The notes beneath the pieces were generated by a model. The model had not been told where the DNA came from. It did not search any database and saw only the letters and a list, made by a program, of their open reading frames with translations. Made by a program: the position numbers and the translations under genes. Of a stretch of DNA of 64,000 bases, positions 28,595 through 37,534 are shown in pieces. Position 1 is the first letter of the stretch, and each line of letters starts with the position of its first letter. Origin of the DNA: Mammaliicoccus vitulinus (GTDB lineage: Bacteria; Bacillota; Bacilli; Staphylococcales; Staphylococcaceae); NCBI RefSeq assembly GCF_029024305.1, contig NZ_CP118974.1, positions 2,015,069-2,079,068 of the forward strand, given 5' to 3'.

Positions 28595-29998
28595 TTATGA
28601 TTTTTTTGTTCCTTCATCTTTATTCCACCATAATGCATCTTTTGGATTTTCATATACTTCTTGTAAGTCTTCTTTATTATCAACGTTAGGATATGATCCT
28701 TTTAATGATTTATTTGAAGTCGTTTTAAACATAAACAAGAATATGAGCAAGCCTACTACATTAATAAATGTTAAATAATATGATGGTGCAATTTTTTGAC
28801 CGGTTGTTTCAACAAGAGTCGTCAAAATAAATGGTGTTAAACCACCAAATATTGCAGCACCAATATTATATACAAGTGATAATGTTCTAAGTCTTACTTT
28901 AGTATAGAATATACTTGGTAACACTGAAGGCATCACACCTTCAAATGTAGACATGAATAATGCAATTATGAATAATCCCATAATAATAACTGGAATTGAT
29001 GGAATACTCATTAACCAAAAAGCTAAAACTGAGAATAAACTAAATCCTATAAGTCCAAATAAAATGGTGTTTTTATTACCCACTTTATCACTGTACCAAC
29101 CAAAGAAGAATACTGCTGGTATCATGGCTGCCATGGTTAAAGTACTCAGTATACTACTCATCGTTCCACCTAAATCTATCGTACCATTCAAGAAGGACGG
29201 CATATATGACAGCACCATATAGTTCGCAACGTTCAAGAATGCTACACCTGTGAAGCAGACGATAATGTCTCTCCAATATTTTCTAAATATATCTTTATAA
29301 GAATACTCAAGCTCTTCTTGTTCTTCAAGTGAGGTTTCATATGCTGGGCTCTCATCTAAATTATTTCTCAAATAAACACCTATAATTCCTAAAGGTGCTG
29401 CAATAATGAAAGGTATTCTCCATCCCCATGAAGCCATTTGTTCGTCACTAAGCACTGCATACATGATACCAACAAGCGCTGCAGCTAATATACTTCCTGA
29501 CAAAGTACCTATTTCAAGTCCGCTTCCTAATTTACCTCTCGCCTTGTCTGGTGAAATTTCAGCTATGTATGTCATAGCACCTGCATATTCACCGCCTGTT
29601 GAGAATGACTGTACCATTCTAACAATCAATAACAGAATAGGTGCCCAAATTCCTATTTGATGTTGCGTAGGTAAAAGACCTAAAGCTAACGTAGATAATG
29701 CCATCATAATAATCGTTGTTGATAGCACGACTTTACGCCCATGTTTATCTCCAAGATGGCTAAAGAATATACCACCTATTGGTCTAACTATAAAAGCAAA
29801 AGCAAATACGGCAAATGTTGATGCCAGTTGAATTTCTTTTGGCATATTACCAAAGAAGTTCATACTGATAATTACTGCCAATTGAGCATAAAGTCCAAAG
29901 TCGAACCACTCAATCGCATTACCGATCCCTGTTGCGACAACCGTTTTTTTAGTTTTACTAGCGTCTACAACGTTGACGTTCTTTCTCTTGAATTTCAT
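28595..29998 (-). CDS. ProP-like MFS symporter (metabolite:H+ symporter family)
   Basis: A 467-residue, 12-helix transporter with KTVVATGIGNAIEWFDFGL near the N-terminus, GDKHGRKVVL, STGGEYAGAMTYIAEISP and SYMPSFL. From memory it closely resembles S. aureus ProP, including the C-terminal LKGSYPNVDN and EALWW-like DALWWNKDE. ProP-type proteins import proline and betaine as osmoprotectants; other MHS members carry dicarboxylates or shikimate, so the substrate is not certain. Start at 29998 follows GGGGAG. Confidence 0.8.
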   Translation of the reverse strand: MKFKRKNVNVVDASKTKKTVVATGIGNAIEWFDFGLYAQLAVIISMNFFGNMPKEIQLASTFAVFAFAFIVRPIGGIFFSHLGDKHGRKVVLSTTIIMMALSTLALGLLPTQHQIGIWAPILLLIVRMVQSFSTGGEYAGAMTYIAEISPDKARGKLGSGLEIGTLSGSILAAALVGIMYAVLSDEQMASWGWRIPFIIAAPLGIIGVYLRNNLDESPAYETSLEEQEELEYSYKDIFRKYWRDIIVCFTGVAFLNVANYMVLSYMPSFLNGTIDLGGTMSSILSTLTMAAMIPAVFFFGWYSDKVGNKNTILFGLIGFSLFSVLAFWLMSIPSIPVIIMGLFIIALFMSTFEGVMPSVLPSIFYTKVRLRTLSLVYNIGAAIFGGLTPFILTTLVETTGQKIAPSYYLTFINVVGLLIFLFMFKTTSNKSLKGSYPNVDNKEDLQEVYENPKDALWWNKDEGTKKS

Positions 29999-30140
29999 AA
30001 TGATAAACACTCCCCATTTTATCTATATATTCATATAACCTATTAAAATGTTTTTAATCAGAATATTTTAAATTCATTAGCGTAAATACTGCACAATCTT
30101 ATACATATCAATTGTTATATGCATAACTTAAAATTCAAAG

Positions 30141-30192
30141 AAAAACGCCATTCAATAGATTCACGTTAAAGTGATCTATTAAATGGCGTTTA
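30141..30192 (-). terminator. Terminator after nucleoside hydrolase gene
   Basis: AAAACGCCATTCAATAGAT pairs with ATCTATTAAATGGCGTTT, a long stem with one mismatch. Confidence 0.8.
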
Positions 30193-30201
30193 AACATTAC
30201 T

Positions 30202-31134
30202 TTATATTTTTTTAGCTAAATCCGTCATAAAATCAAAGAATCCATCTCTATCAACATCATTGATAATATTGACCGTTCTGCCTTCTTCACTTTTAAAAGT
30301 TCTACCTTGGCTAGGACCATCTGTTATTACCGAAATTTTTTGTTTTTCTTTTTTTACAAGTTCTGGCTTGCCAACATATGCTGTTGTTAATACATCCCAT
30401 AAGAAATAAGTAGAATTGGTAACAAAGTGTGTTAACGGTGGAACAAGTGCATAACAAATTCCCATAAAATCAACACCTTCATATCGTCTTTCATTAGCCC
30501 AACGTTTACGAATGTCTGGCGTTAATGGCACTTGGTTTGTACTTTCTAGCGCAACCATATCAATTGTTATATTCGTATCAAATACTGTTTGAACAGCTTC
30601 TGGATCCCAGTAAGCATTCCACTCTGCTGTACCATCATGTTCTGGTTCTTCAACATTACCTTTATCCAACAATGTTCCACCCATCCATACGACTCTTTCG
30701 ATACGATCTTCTATTCTAGGTTCAACTTTTAAACTTTTAGCTAAATCCGTTAAAGGTCCCGTCAATAACATGATGACCTTTTCAGAACTAGCCATTACCT
30801 TTTCAATCATATCTTCATAAGCTTCTTTATTAGAAATAGTAGATTGCTTATCCATTTCTTCATTTAAAATCGGCATTGCATCTACTAAAAATGCATGCAT
30901 TCTCCAATCTTTAGGAAAAGGATTTTTCCCTCTTTCTTTAGATGGGGCAACATCTAATTGTTGAGACGAAAAGCGATTAATGATTTTACATGAAGCATTT
31001 GTTGCAGGTTCAACGTAACTATCTGCACCAATTGCACTTACACCAATCAAATTCACATCATCCATTTGCAATAATAAAAACAAAGAAATTAAATCATCTA
31101 CGCCACCATCATGGTTAAAATAAACTGTCTGCAT
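30202..31134 (-). CDS. Inosine/uridine-preferring nucleoside hydrolase
   Basis: A 310-residue protein of the IunH family. The calcium-binding motif is VYFNHDGGVDDLISLFLL; it has DGG where most members have DTDPG, so the metal site is altered but keeps the key aspartates. Other motifs are IMLLTGPLTDLAKSL, RVVWMGGTL, EWNAYWDPEAV and a C-terminal DVDRDGFFDF. It cleaves ribonucleosides to base and ribose. The ATG at 31134 has GAGG 7 nt ahead. Confidence 0.85.
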   Translation of the reverse strand: MQTVYFNHDGGVDDLISLFLLLQMDDVNLIGVSAIGADSYVEPATNASCKIINRFSSQQLDVAPSKERGKNPFPKDWRMHAFLVDAMPILNEEMDKQSTISNKEAYEDMIEKVMASSEKVIMLLTGPLTDLAKSLKVEPRIEDRIERVVWMGGTLLDKGNVEEPEHDGTAEWNAYWDPEAVQTVFDTNITIDMVALESTNQVPLTPDIRKRWANERRYEGVDFMGICYALVPPLTHFVTNSTYFLWDVLTTAYVGKPELVKKEKQKISVITDGPSQGRTFKSEEGRTVNIINDVDRDGFFDFMTDLAKKI

Positions 31135-31179
31135 CAATATACCTCTTCCTACTACTTCTAATATATTATTTTATTTCAA

Positions 31180-32406
31180 CTAACGTTCTTCAGATGAGTT
31201 TGAGTCACGTTGAGATTGTTTCGGTTCAGCTGCTCTATCTCTCTCTTTTTGGGCTGCTTGTTGCGCTGCACGTTCTTTTTCTCTTTGGGCTGCTTGTTCT
31301 TGTTGTTGCTGTTGTTGCTTTTCACGTTCGGCAGCAGCTTGTTCTTCACGTCGGTTCTGTTCAGCTTCTTGCTCTTGTTTAGCTTTTTGTTGCTCAGCTG
31401 CTTTGTCTTTGGCAGCTTGTTCTTCAGCTGCTTTATCTTCAGCTGCTTGTTGCTTTTCGTCTTCAGCCGCTTTATCTTCGGCTGCTTTGTCTTTCGCTGC
31501 TTGTTCGTCTTCAGCTTTTTTATCGGCTTCTTCTTGGTGTGCTTTCTCATCTTCGGCTGATTTTTTATCTGCCTCTTCTTTAGCCGCTTTATCTTTAGCG
31601 TCTTGTTGACGTTTTTTCTCTGCTTCGTCTAATTTTCTCTGTTCTTCAGCAGAATTATTAGGCTGTTGAACTGTATTTTGTTCATAAGTTTGTGGCTCTT
31701 GTGGTGGCGCTTCTTCGCTCGTTCTTCCACTATTCAAGTCTTCTTTAATATCTTTTTTTGCGATATTCCAGTTTGCTTTATATGTTTTCTTAGATGGTTT
31801 AATGTCCATTTCCACTTGATATTTATCCGTATCCACTACATCATAATATAAATAACTAGAACCAGATTTCCCTTTATCTAGTTGATGTTGAAAACCGCCT
31901 TTATTATCTTTCATACCATTAAATTGCGGTTGTACTTCACCATCAATTGTTAATTTAAAATTAGAATTATCAATAAACTTTTTATCTTTTTCTAAATTTT
32001 TGAATTTATAATTGATTTTTAATATTTTGCCATTTTGTGAATATGAATAGCCGTCATCAGGAAGTACAAACTCGGCTTTAGTAACTGTCACTTCTAAACC
32101 GTCTACGATAATTTTGTCACCAATCTTTAAATCTTTTAAGTCTTTTTTAGGTGTATCAGATATATGTTTCACTTGCTTTGGCTTGTCTTCTTTAAATAAT
32201 TGATCATATGAATACTCTTTATCAAAAGATAAACTTACAAAAATAAAAACAAAACTAATAACACCAATTACGAATAGTAAAATTGTACTTACTAAATAGC
32301 TACTATACTGTTTTTCTTTGGCATATTTTACTACTGTGATAACCAAAGTAGTAATAAAGGCGATGGATATAATAACCCATAATAACGCAAAAAGTATACT
32401 ACTCAT
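31180..32406 (-). CDS. Two-helix membrane protein with DUF4352 domain and long charged coiled coil
   Basis: A 408-residue protein. Residues 1-60 hold two membrane segments, residues 95-215 a DUF4352 domain (VTKAEFVLPDDGYSY, ILKINYKFKNLEKDKK, SSYLYYDVVDTDKYQ), and residues 235-408 a helix of K/E/A/Q repeats (AAEDKAAED and similar) rich in AAxxK blocks. Its DUF4352 domain is paralogous to the one at 25906, and its membrane module is paralogous to that of the protein at 37535. Function unknown. The repeats leave other frames open by accident. Confidence 0.75.
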   Translation of the reverse strand: MSSILFALLWVIISIAFITTLVITVVKYAKEKQYSSYLVSTILLFVIGVISFVFIFVSLSFDKEYSYDQLFKEDKPKQVKHISDTPKKDLKDLKIGDKIIVDGLEVTVTKAEFVLPDDGYSYSQNGKILKINYKFKNLEKDKKFIDNSNFKLTIDGEVQPQFNGMKDNKGGFQHQLDKGKSGSSYLYYDVVDTDKYQVEMDIKPSKKTYKANWNIAKKDIKEDLNSGRTSEEAPPQEPQTYEQNTVQQPNNSAEEQRKLDEAEKKRQQDAKDKAAKEEADKKSAEDEKAHQEEADKKAEDEQAAKDKAAEDKAAEDEKQQAAEDKAAEEQAAKDKAAEQQKAKQEQEAEQNRREEQAAAEREKQQQQQQEQAAQREKERAAQQAAQKERDRAAEPKQSQRDSNSSEER

Positions 32407-32523
32407 CTTTTCTCTCCTTTTTCGATTGATTAGTCATTTTATCATAGCATGAATTATTAAAAATAATAGTGTAAAACTAAATTATCACTAACTATTATTG
32501 ACCATTTAAAATATCAATTAAAA

Positions 32524-32555
32524 AAACAGGTAGAAAAAATTGTTTCTAACCTGTT
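32524..32555 (-). terminator. Terminator after the 32568 gene
   Basis: AAACAGGTAGAAA and TTTCTAACCTGTTT form the stem. Confidence 0.65.
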
Positions 32556-32567
32556 TCATCAATTTAA

Positions 32568-33104
32568 TTATTCTTCTAATCTTTCAAAAGTTAATTCATA
32601 TAAATCTTTATCATCTAAATTTACAAAATTATCGATAGAGATTCTATATTCATTAGATGAACGCTTTTTAGAAACTTGACCACTATATTTTAATTCAATC
32701 GTCATATTTGTCTCATAAACATTATTTTCAATCGTATCACTAAATTCAGTGAACACTTTTTGATTAATAGGAATCAAATAAAACTGATTGTTAGGTAAAA
32801 TATTAACCATCTTTCGTTGAAGAACTTCATCACCATTTAATTTTAGAACCACTTCAATATCCTTTGCAGATCCTCCACCTAAATTCAATAATTTTAATGC
32901 AGTGTTTACATACTCATGGTCTGAGGCAGTTAAATTCATCACCTTAATACCATTTTTCTTCTTTTCCAAAATAATTTGGTCAAAAGATAAATAAGGGATA
33001 AAAGATATTTTAATCTGACGAATTTGTATCATAACAGAAATGAAATATAAAATGGCCATAATAAATGTACCTATTGAACCAACAGCTTGAATAACATTAA
33101 TCAT
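32568..33104 (-). CDS. Membrane-anchored protein of unknown function
   Basis: A 178-residue protein with one N-terminal membrane segment (about 6-28, VGSIGTFIMAILYFISVMI) followed by a soluble beta-rich domain (LKLLNLGGGSAKDIEVVLK, NMTIELKYSGQ). The GGGSAKDIEV stretch recalls domains found in membrane-anchored accessory proteins, but I cannot name a family. ATG at 33104 chosen because GAGAGG lies upstream and the membrane segment then begins at once. Confidence 0.6.
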   Translation of the reverse strand: MINVIQAVGSIGTFIMAILYFISVMIQIRQIKISFIPYLSFDQIILEKKKNGIKVMNLTASDHEYVNTALKLLNLGGGSAKDIEVVLKLNGDEVLQRKMVNILPNNQFYLIPINQKVFTEFSDTIENNVYETNMTIELKYSGQVSKKRSSNEYRISIDNFVNLDDKDLYELTFERLEE

Positions 33105-33223
33105 ACTTTCACCTCTCAATAAAACCTTGTTATACCCTATACCCATTTCAAGGCTCGTAAATCATATAAATTATAAAAATTATAATTTATAACGATAGTA
33201 GTGAATCATACATAAAGTTAAAA

Positions 33224-33258
33224 TACCGTCTTAAGAAATACGTATGTCTTAAGACGGT
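33224..33258 (-). terminator. Terminator after MBL-fold gene
   Basis: ACCGTCTTAAG pairs perfectly with CTTAAGACGGT. Confidence 0.7.
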
Positions 33259-33270
33259 TATGCTTTACGT

Positions 33271-33975
33271 TTATTTATTTGAGTGATCTTCTAACAAACC
33301 GCCATGGAAACAATAATATTTATCAGCATTTAAGTCTTTTATTTTCTTCAAAGAGTGCTCCGCTTCTTCAAGATTCATACTATATTTAGGGTTAGCAACA
33401 ACTAATTTTTCTCCTTCTTTAACAGCAGCATCGCCAGTAATGGCACTATTAATAGACTGAATATATAATGAAATATGGCCAGCTGTATGACCAGGTGTTT
33501 GTACAACTTCTACCTCATTATTCAATATCATTGCACCATCCGTTACTTTTATATCAACATCGACATGTTCCAAAGCTTCTAATGTTTGTACAAATGCTTC
33601 ACCAAATGGTTTATCTTTTTCAGACATGTCCTTTAATAAACCCTCAGCTTGAATCAACCTTTCAGATTTTTCCATACCACTTATATATTTAGATTCTAAA
33701 AAACTACTTATAATTTGGACGTGAGGATATTTATCTTTAAAAGCTTTTAAAGCACCAATATGATCATCATCGTAGTGCGTAATAATGATGTTCTGTAGAT
33801 TTTTAATATCGTAGCCTAAACCATTAATTTCCTGCTCGATTTTAGACATAAAACCAGGATACCCCGTATCAACAAGTGTGAGTTCTTCGTCTAAAATAAT
33901 AAGAGAAGGATGTATTTCATACTCAGTGCCTTCATACTCAAACTGTATATTTAATTGCTCTATTTTAATAGGCAT
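33271..33975 (-). CDS. Metallo-beta-lactamase fold hydrolase
   Basis: A 234-residue MBL-fold protein. Metal motif NIIITHYDDDHIGAL (HxDxDH form instead of HxHxDH), VVQTPGHTAGHISLY and INSAITGDAAV. Substrate is unknown; the family includes thioesterases and lactonases. The ATG at 33975 follows AGGAGG with a suitable gap. Confidence 0.82.
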   Translation of the reverse strand: MPIKIEQLNIQFEYEGTEYEIHPSLIILDEELTLVDTGYPGFMSKIEQEINGLGYDIKNLQNIIITHYDDDHIGALKAFKDKYPHVQIISSFLESKYISGMEKSERLIQAEGLLKDMSEKDKPFGEAFVQTLEALEHVDVDIKVTDGAMILNNEVEVVQTPGHTAGHISLYIQSINSAITGDAAVKEGEKLVVANPKYSMNLEEAEHSLKKIKDLNADKYYCFHGGLLEDHSNK

Positions 33976-34054
33976 GCATAACCCTCCTGATTGCATCTGT
34001 CTTTAACTTTATTTTAAGTTAATTATGTAAGTTTATAAAGGAATGTGACAAGAC

Positions 34055-34096
34055 AAAAAAGGTTCGAGTACTGTTTAACGAGTACCGAACCTTTTT
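34055..34096 (-). terminator. Strong terminator after GNAT gene
   Basis: AAAAAAGGTTCGAGTACT and AGTACCGAACCTTTTT pair with one mismatch. Confidence 0.8.
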
Positions 34097-34103
34097 ACCA
34101 TGT

Positions 34104-34604
34104 TTAATATTCTTCTTTTAGAATGCTATAAATTAACGAATCTCTATAACCATCTTTTAATTTAGTGTCTTGTCTTAAGATGCCTTCGTGTTTCATACCT
34201 AGTTTCTGTAAGACGATTTCTGAGGCTGTGTTGCGTATATCTGTTGATGCCCATATTCTGTTCAGTTTAAGTACTTTAAATCCATACTTAATAATTGTTC
34301 GTCCGATGTCTGTCGCTATACCGTTACCCCAATATTCTGGATGTACGATATAACCAATTTCTCCGCTTTGATTTTTTGTATCGCTGATCAATTGTACAGC
34401 CCCGATAACTTTATCTGTATCTGCATCGACAATAACATTGTACATCCAATTTTCATCTCGGTTTAATAACATGTCTACAAATGCTTCAGTTTCTTCATAA
34501 GTTTGTGGTTCCCATGACTGATATTGACTTACTTCAGGTAAGGCAGTATATGCATGAATATCTTCTATATCTGAACGTTTCAAATCTCTTAAATAATAAT
34601 CCAT
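34104..34604 (-). CDS. GNAT acetyltransferase, RimJ/RimL type
   Basis: A 166-residue acetyltransferase beginning MDYYLRDLKRSDIEDIHAY. It contains IGAVQLISDTKNQSGEIGYI, the acetyl-CoA loop VHPEYWGNGIATDIGRTII and NRIWASTDIRNTASEIVLQK with KLGMKHEGILRQD. Such proteins acetylate N-terminal or small amines; target unknown. GGAGG precedes the ATG at 34604. Confidence 0.82.
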   Translation of the reverse strand: MDYYLRDLKRSDIEDIHAYTALPEVSQYQSWEPQTYEETEAFVDMLLNRDENWMYNVIVDADTDKVIGAVQLISDTKNQSGEIGYIVHPEYWGNGIATDIGRTIIKYGFKVLKLNRIWASTDIRNTASEIVLQKLGMKHEGILRQDTKLKDGYRDSLIYSILKEEY

Positions 34605-34709
34605 TATATATCCTCCAATTGGTTTACGTAATTCCATGATTGGGATTATCTTATCATAATTTCCATTTATACAAAACTATTCTTATAAGTTTACTCAACT
34701 ATTGGCATT

Positions 34710-34744
34710 AAAAAGCATGAAGTCATATAACCTCATGCTTTTTC
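34710..34744 (-). terminator. Hairpin after second GNAT gene region
   Basis: AAAAAGCATGAAGT and ACCTCATGCTTTTT form a short stem. It lies 90 bp past the extended reading frame of the 34899 gene. Confidence 0.6.
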
Positions 34745-34898
34745 TTATATTATGTAGCTTGATTGAAAGTATTTATATAGAAATTTTGCGTTTTCAAATC
34801 ATTATATTTATTGAACAATCCATCTTTTTTCTGTCTTAATTTGTTGTAATTTCAAATCGCATCATATCTTCATCGTAATAATCAATTCCATCACTCCA

Positions 34899-35405
34899 TT
34901 ATTCACTAAAATAATATACGTTACCTTCTCCGTCGTAATCGTCAAATTCCGGTTGATATTTAAGTCCTAATGCTTCAGCTGTTTTGATTGATGGTATATT
35001 TTCCCTTTTAGTTAAAGCGACTATTTTATATTGATTTTCGGTGATTTCTTTAACGTGTTCTATTACTTTTCGACTTGCTTCTGCTACGAGTCCTTGTCTT
35101 GTTTGAGCCGCTTCTATTCTATAATAAATATTCAAATAGGTTTGCCCTTTTATATTTTTATATTGTAATCCGCATATACCAAATGGTTGGTAGTGATCTT
35201 TTTTGATTAACACGTAATAACCAAAACCGTGGTCTTGATAATGTTTAATCCATCCTGATAATGTTTTTTTCAATTCTTCAACAGTTTCTACAGGTCCAGC
35301 TGGATTATACTTTTGATTTAATGGATCATGATGGACTTCAAATAGTTTATCTAAGTATGTATAAGCTGGTGGTATGAGTTTAATTCTTTCCGTTTCTAAA
35401 ATCAT
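34899..35405 (-). CDS. GNAT acetyltransferase, possibly truncated by a stop codon
   Basis: A 168-residue RimJ-like acetyltransferase (ILETERIKLIPPAYTYLDKL, NIYYRIEAAQTRQGLVAEAS, ENIPSIKTAEALGLKYQPEF). After the TAA at 34899-34901 the same frame continues for 20 sense codons, WSDGIDYYDEDMMRFEITTN, to a TAA at 34836-34838. The acidic, codon-like look of this extension suggests that an ancestral gene ran to 34836 and the present stop is secondary. AAGGAGG precedes the ATG. Confidence 0.75.
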   Translation of the reverse strand: MILETERIKLIPPAYTYLDKLFEVHHDPLNQKYNPAGPVETVEELKKTLSGWIKHYQDHGFGYYVLIKKDHYQPFGICGLQYKNIKGQTYLNIYYRIEAAQTRQGLVAEASRKVIEHVKEITENQYKIVALTKRENIPSIKTAEALGLKYQPEFDDYDGEGNVYYFSE

Positions 35406-35497
35406 CTAACAACCTCCTTAACACAATTTTATTTATTTTATATCATATCACTAAGTATAAAAAATACCCACCGATTTTGGTAGGTATTCCTCAAAAA

Positions 35498-35668
35498 TTA
35501 TTTGTTTATCGTTTTCTTTTTATCTATTTTATTCATTGCCATGTTTATATATTTAGAATAGTCTTTTCCACTTTTTGCTCTATATTTATCATTTACTTTG
35601 TGTAAAGTTTTTTCTAATTTACCGCTTTTAACTAAGTAATTCAAACCTTTTTCAAGATTTTTGTTCAT
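35498..35668 (-). CDS. Small basic protein, unknown function
   Basis: A 56-residue lysine-rich protein (MNKNLEKGLNYLVKSGKLEK, ending DKKKTINK). No membrane segment. GGAGGAG stands 5 nt before the chosen ATG. I do not recognise the family. Confidence 0.55.
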   Translation of the reverse strand: MNKNLEKGLNYLVKSGKLEKTLHKVNDKYRAKSGKDYSKYINMAMNKIDKKKTINK

Positions 35669-35722
35669 CAAATCTCCTCCTTCCGATAGCTTTAAACTTA
35701 TCACATAATGACTTTCAAACCT

Positions 35723-35759
35723 AAAGAAAGCACCCTTTATACAAAAGGATGCTTTCTTT
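35723..35759. terminator. Terminator between CobW-like gene and small protein
   Basis: AAAGAAAGCACCCTTT and AAAGGATGCTTTCTTT pair with one mismatch. Confidence 0.7.
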
Positions 35760-35778
35760 AACTTCCATTATTGCTTAT

Positions 35779-36972
35779 TTATGATAACTGCCATTCATAT
35801 GGGTCATGCAACTGAGACCAATCTGCATCTATTTCTTGTGAATCAACTAAACATTTATCTAGTGATTTCGTTATTTCATCTACGTTTAAATCACTGCCAA
35901 TAATAACAAATTGTGTCTCTCTATCACCATATTCAGGATCCCAATTTTCTTTTACTTCTGGTCTAGCATCTAGTATTTCTCTTTTTTGTTCTTCTTTCAT
36001 TGCATCTACCCAATATGTAATGGGATGTATGTTTACAAAGGATCCTGCTTGTGAAAATAAACATGCTACATGATTGTACTGTGCTAACCAAACAATACCT
36101 TTTGCTCTAATAATATTGTTCTGCATATTTTCCATCCATTGATTAAATCTTTCTGCATGAAACGGTAGCCTTCTTTTATAAACAAAAGATGAAATACCAT
36201 ATTCTTCAGTTTCTGGAGTATGACTGGCATGACCACCTTCAGTCAATTCCTTTATCCATCCAGCAGATTGACTCGCTTTTTCATAATCAAATGAACCAGT
36301 GTTCACGACTTCATTTATTGCTACATCTGCAAATCTTGTTTTAATGAATTTAGCAGCTGGCTGCAACTTTCTCAAAATAATTTCTAGTTGCGCTAAGTCT
36401 TTTTCTTCTACTAAATCTACTTTATTCAAAATTAAAACGTCACAAAATTCTATTTGATCAATTAATAAGTCAGAAATAGAACGTTCATCTTCTTCACTGA
36501 CACCTTGATCTCTATCTTTCAACAAGTCTTCTGAATACATATCATTAACAAATCTATGAGCATCAACAACTGTTACCATTGTATCTAAACGACATATGTT
36601 CGTTAAATCAATACCTGATTCATCATCTATATATGAGAACGTTTGAGCGACAGGTTCAGGTTCTGAAATACCTGTTGACTCTATAACGATTTGATCTACA
36701 TCTCCACGTTTGACGATTTTTTCAACTTCTATAAGCAAGTCTTCTCTTAAAGTACAACAAATACAACCATTGGATAACTCGACTAGCTTCTCATCTGTTC
36801 GAGAAATACCGCCACCTTCAATTACTAAATCTTTATCTATATTAATTTCACTCATATCATTAACGATTACAGCGATTTTTAAACCTTCTCGATTTTTCAA
36901 AATATTATTCAACAGCGTTGTTTTACCAGAACCTAAATAACCACTCAACACTGTTACAGGTACTTTGTTCAA
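35779..36972 (-). CDS. CobW/ZNG-type zinc metallochaperone GTPase
   Basis: A 397-residue COG0523 GTPase with P-loop VLSGYLGSGKTTLLNNIL, metal motif GCICCTLREDLL, VIESTGISEPEPVAQ, VLNKVDLVEE and a C-terminal CobW_C domain. Such proteins hand zinc to client enzymes when zinc is scarce. It follows the zinc-independent S14 gene and shares its Zur-type operator upstream, which points to a zinc-starvation role. TTG start with GGGGG upstream. Confidence 0.85.
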   Translation of the reverse strand: MNKVPVTVLSGYLGSGKTTLLNNILKNREGLKIAVIVNDMSEINIDKDLVIEGGGISRTDEKLVELSNGCICCTLREDLLIEVEKIVKRGDVDQIVIESTGISEPEPVAQTFSYIDDESGIDLTNICRLDTMVTVVDAHRFVNDMYSEDLLKDRDQGVSEEDERSISDLLIDQIEFCDVLILNKVDLVEEKDLAQLEIILRKLQPAAKFIKTRFADVAINEVVNTGSFDYEKASQSAGWIKELTEGGHASHTPETEEYGISSFVYKRRLPFHAERFNQWMENMQNNIIRAKGIVWLAQYNHVACLFSQAGSFVNIHPITYWVDAMKEEQKREILDARPEVKENWDPEYGDRETQFVIIGSDLNVDEITKSLDKCLVDSQEIDADWSQLHDPYEWQLS

Positions 36973-37018
36973 AGTGCTTTCCCCCTATTTTATATATTTA
37001 TCCCATAAAACTTAAACT

Positions 37019-37288
37019 TTACCAACTCGATTTTTTCAAGCCCGGTATTTGACCTTTATGTGCATAGTCTCTTAAAGCAATTCTAGACATACCAAACTTT
37101 CTATAAACACCTCTTGGTCTTCCAGTCACTTGGCATCTGCGTGTGATACGTGTAGGAGAAGCATCTCTAGGAAGTTTCTTCAAACCTTCATAATCTTTGT
37201 TTGCCTTTAACGCTTCACGTTGTTCTCGATACTTCTCTACCATTTGGATACGTTTTTGTTCTTTTGCAATTTTTGATTTTTTTGCCAT
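37019..37288 (-). CDS. rpsN: Ribosomal protein uS14, zinc-free paralogue
   Basis: An 89-residue S14 of the long C-minus type ([46 protein letters not shown]). It lacks the CxxC pairs that bind zinc in the 61-residue S14. In Bacillus and Staphylococcus such paralogues replace the zinc form under zinc starvation and are repressed by Zur. AAGGAG precedes the ATG. Confidence 0.92.
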   Translation of the reverse strand: MAKKSKIAKEQKRIQMVEKYREQREALKANKDYEGLKKLPRDASPTRITRRCQVTGRPRGVYRKFGMSRIALRDYAHKGQIPGLKKSSW

Positions 37289-37408
37289 TTTTAATGCTCC
37301 TTTTTTATTTATTCATGAATAAGTTGAAATAAATTAAGCCAACAAAGTTAAGTTGGCTTGGAATCGTCTATTAAAGTAAGTAAAGTAGTCTCTTCATCTC
37401 TCGGAGGT

Positions 37409-37436
37409 AAATCGTAATGACTACGTTTTAACTATA
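37409..37436 (-). promoter_or_regulatory. Zur box overlapping the rpsN2-cobW promoter
   Basis: The sequence at 37409-37429 begins AAATCGTAATGACTACG and matches the Zur consensus AAATCGTAATNATTACGA and onward with two mismatches. On the minus strand a TATAGT -10 element (37436-37431) lies just before it, so bound Zur would block initiation. A small hairpin (AAGCCAAC/GTTGGCTT) lies at 37336-37358 in the leader. Confidence 0.75.
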
Positions 37437-37500
37437 ATACATGAATTTATATTTGGCAAGTAAAAAATATATCTTTTTCTTTTTAGTATCATTTCAAAAT

Positions 37501-37529
37501 AAAAACGCCACCTCATCTGAGGTGGCGTT
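37501..37529 (-). terminator. Terminator after the 37535 gene
   Basis: AACGCCACCTCA pairs with TGAGGTGGCGTT, with an A tract that is a U run on the minus strand. Confidence 0.75.
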
Positions 37530-37534
37530 CAAGA

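Noticed and set aside
31176-31609. Several overlapping frames on both strands over the C-terminus of the DUF4352 coiled-coil gene
   Set aside because: Low-complexity GCT/GAA-type repeats remove stops in all frames. Only the 408-residue frame has a start site and an upstream domain.
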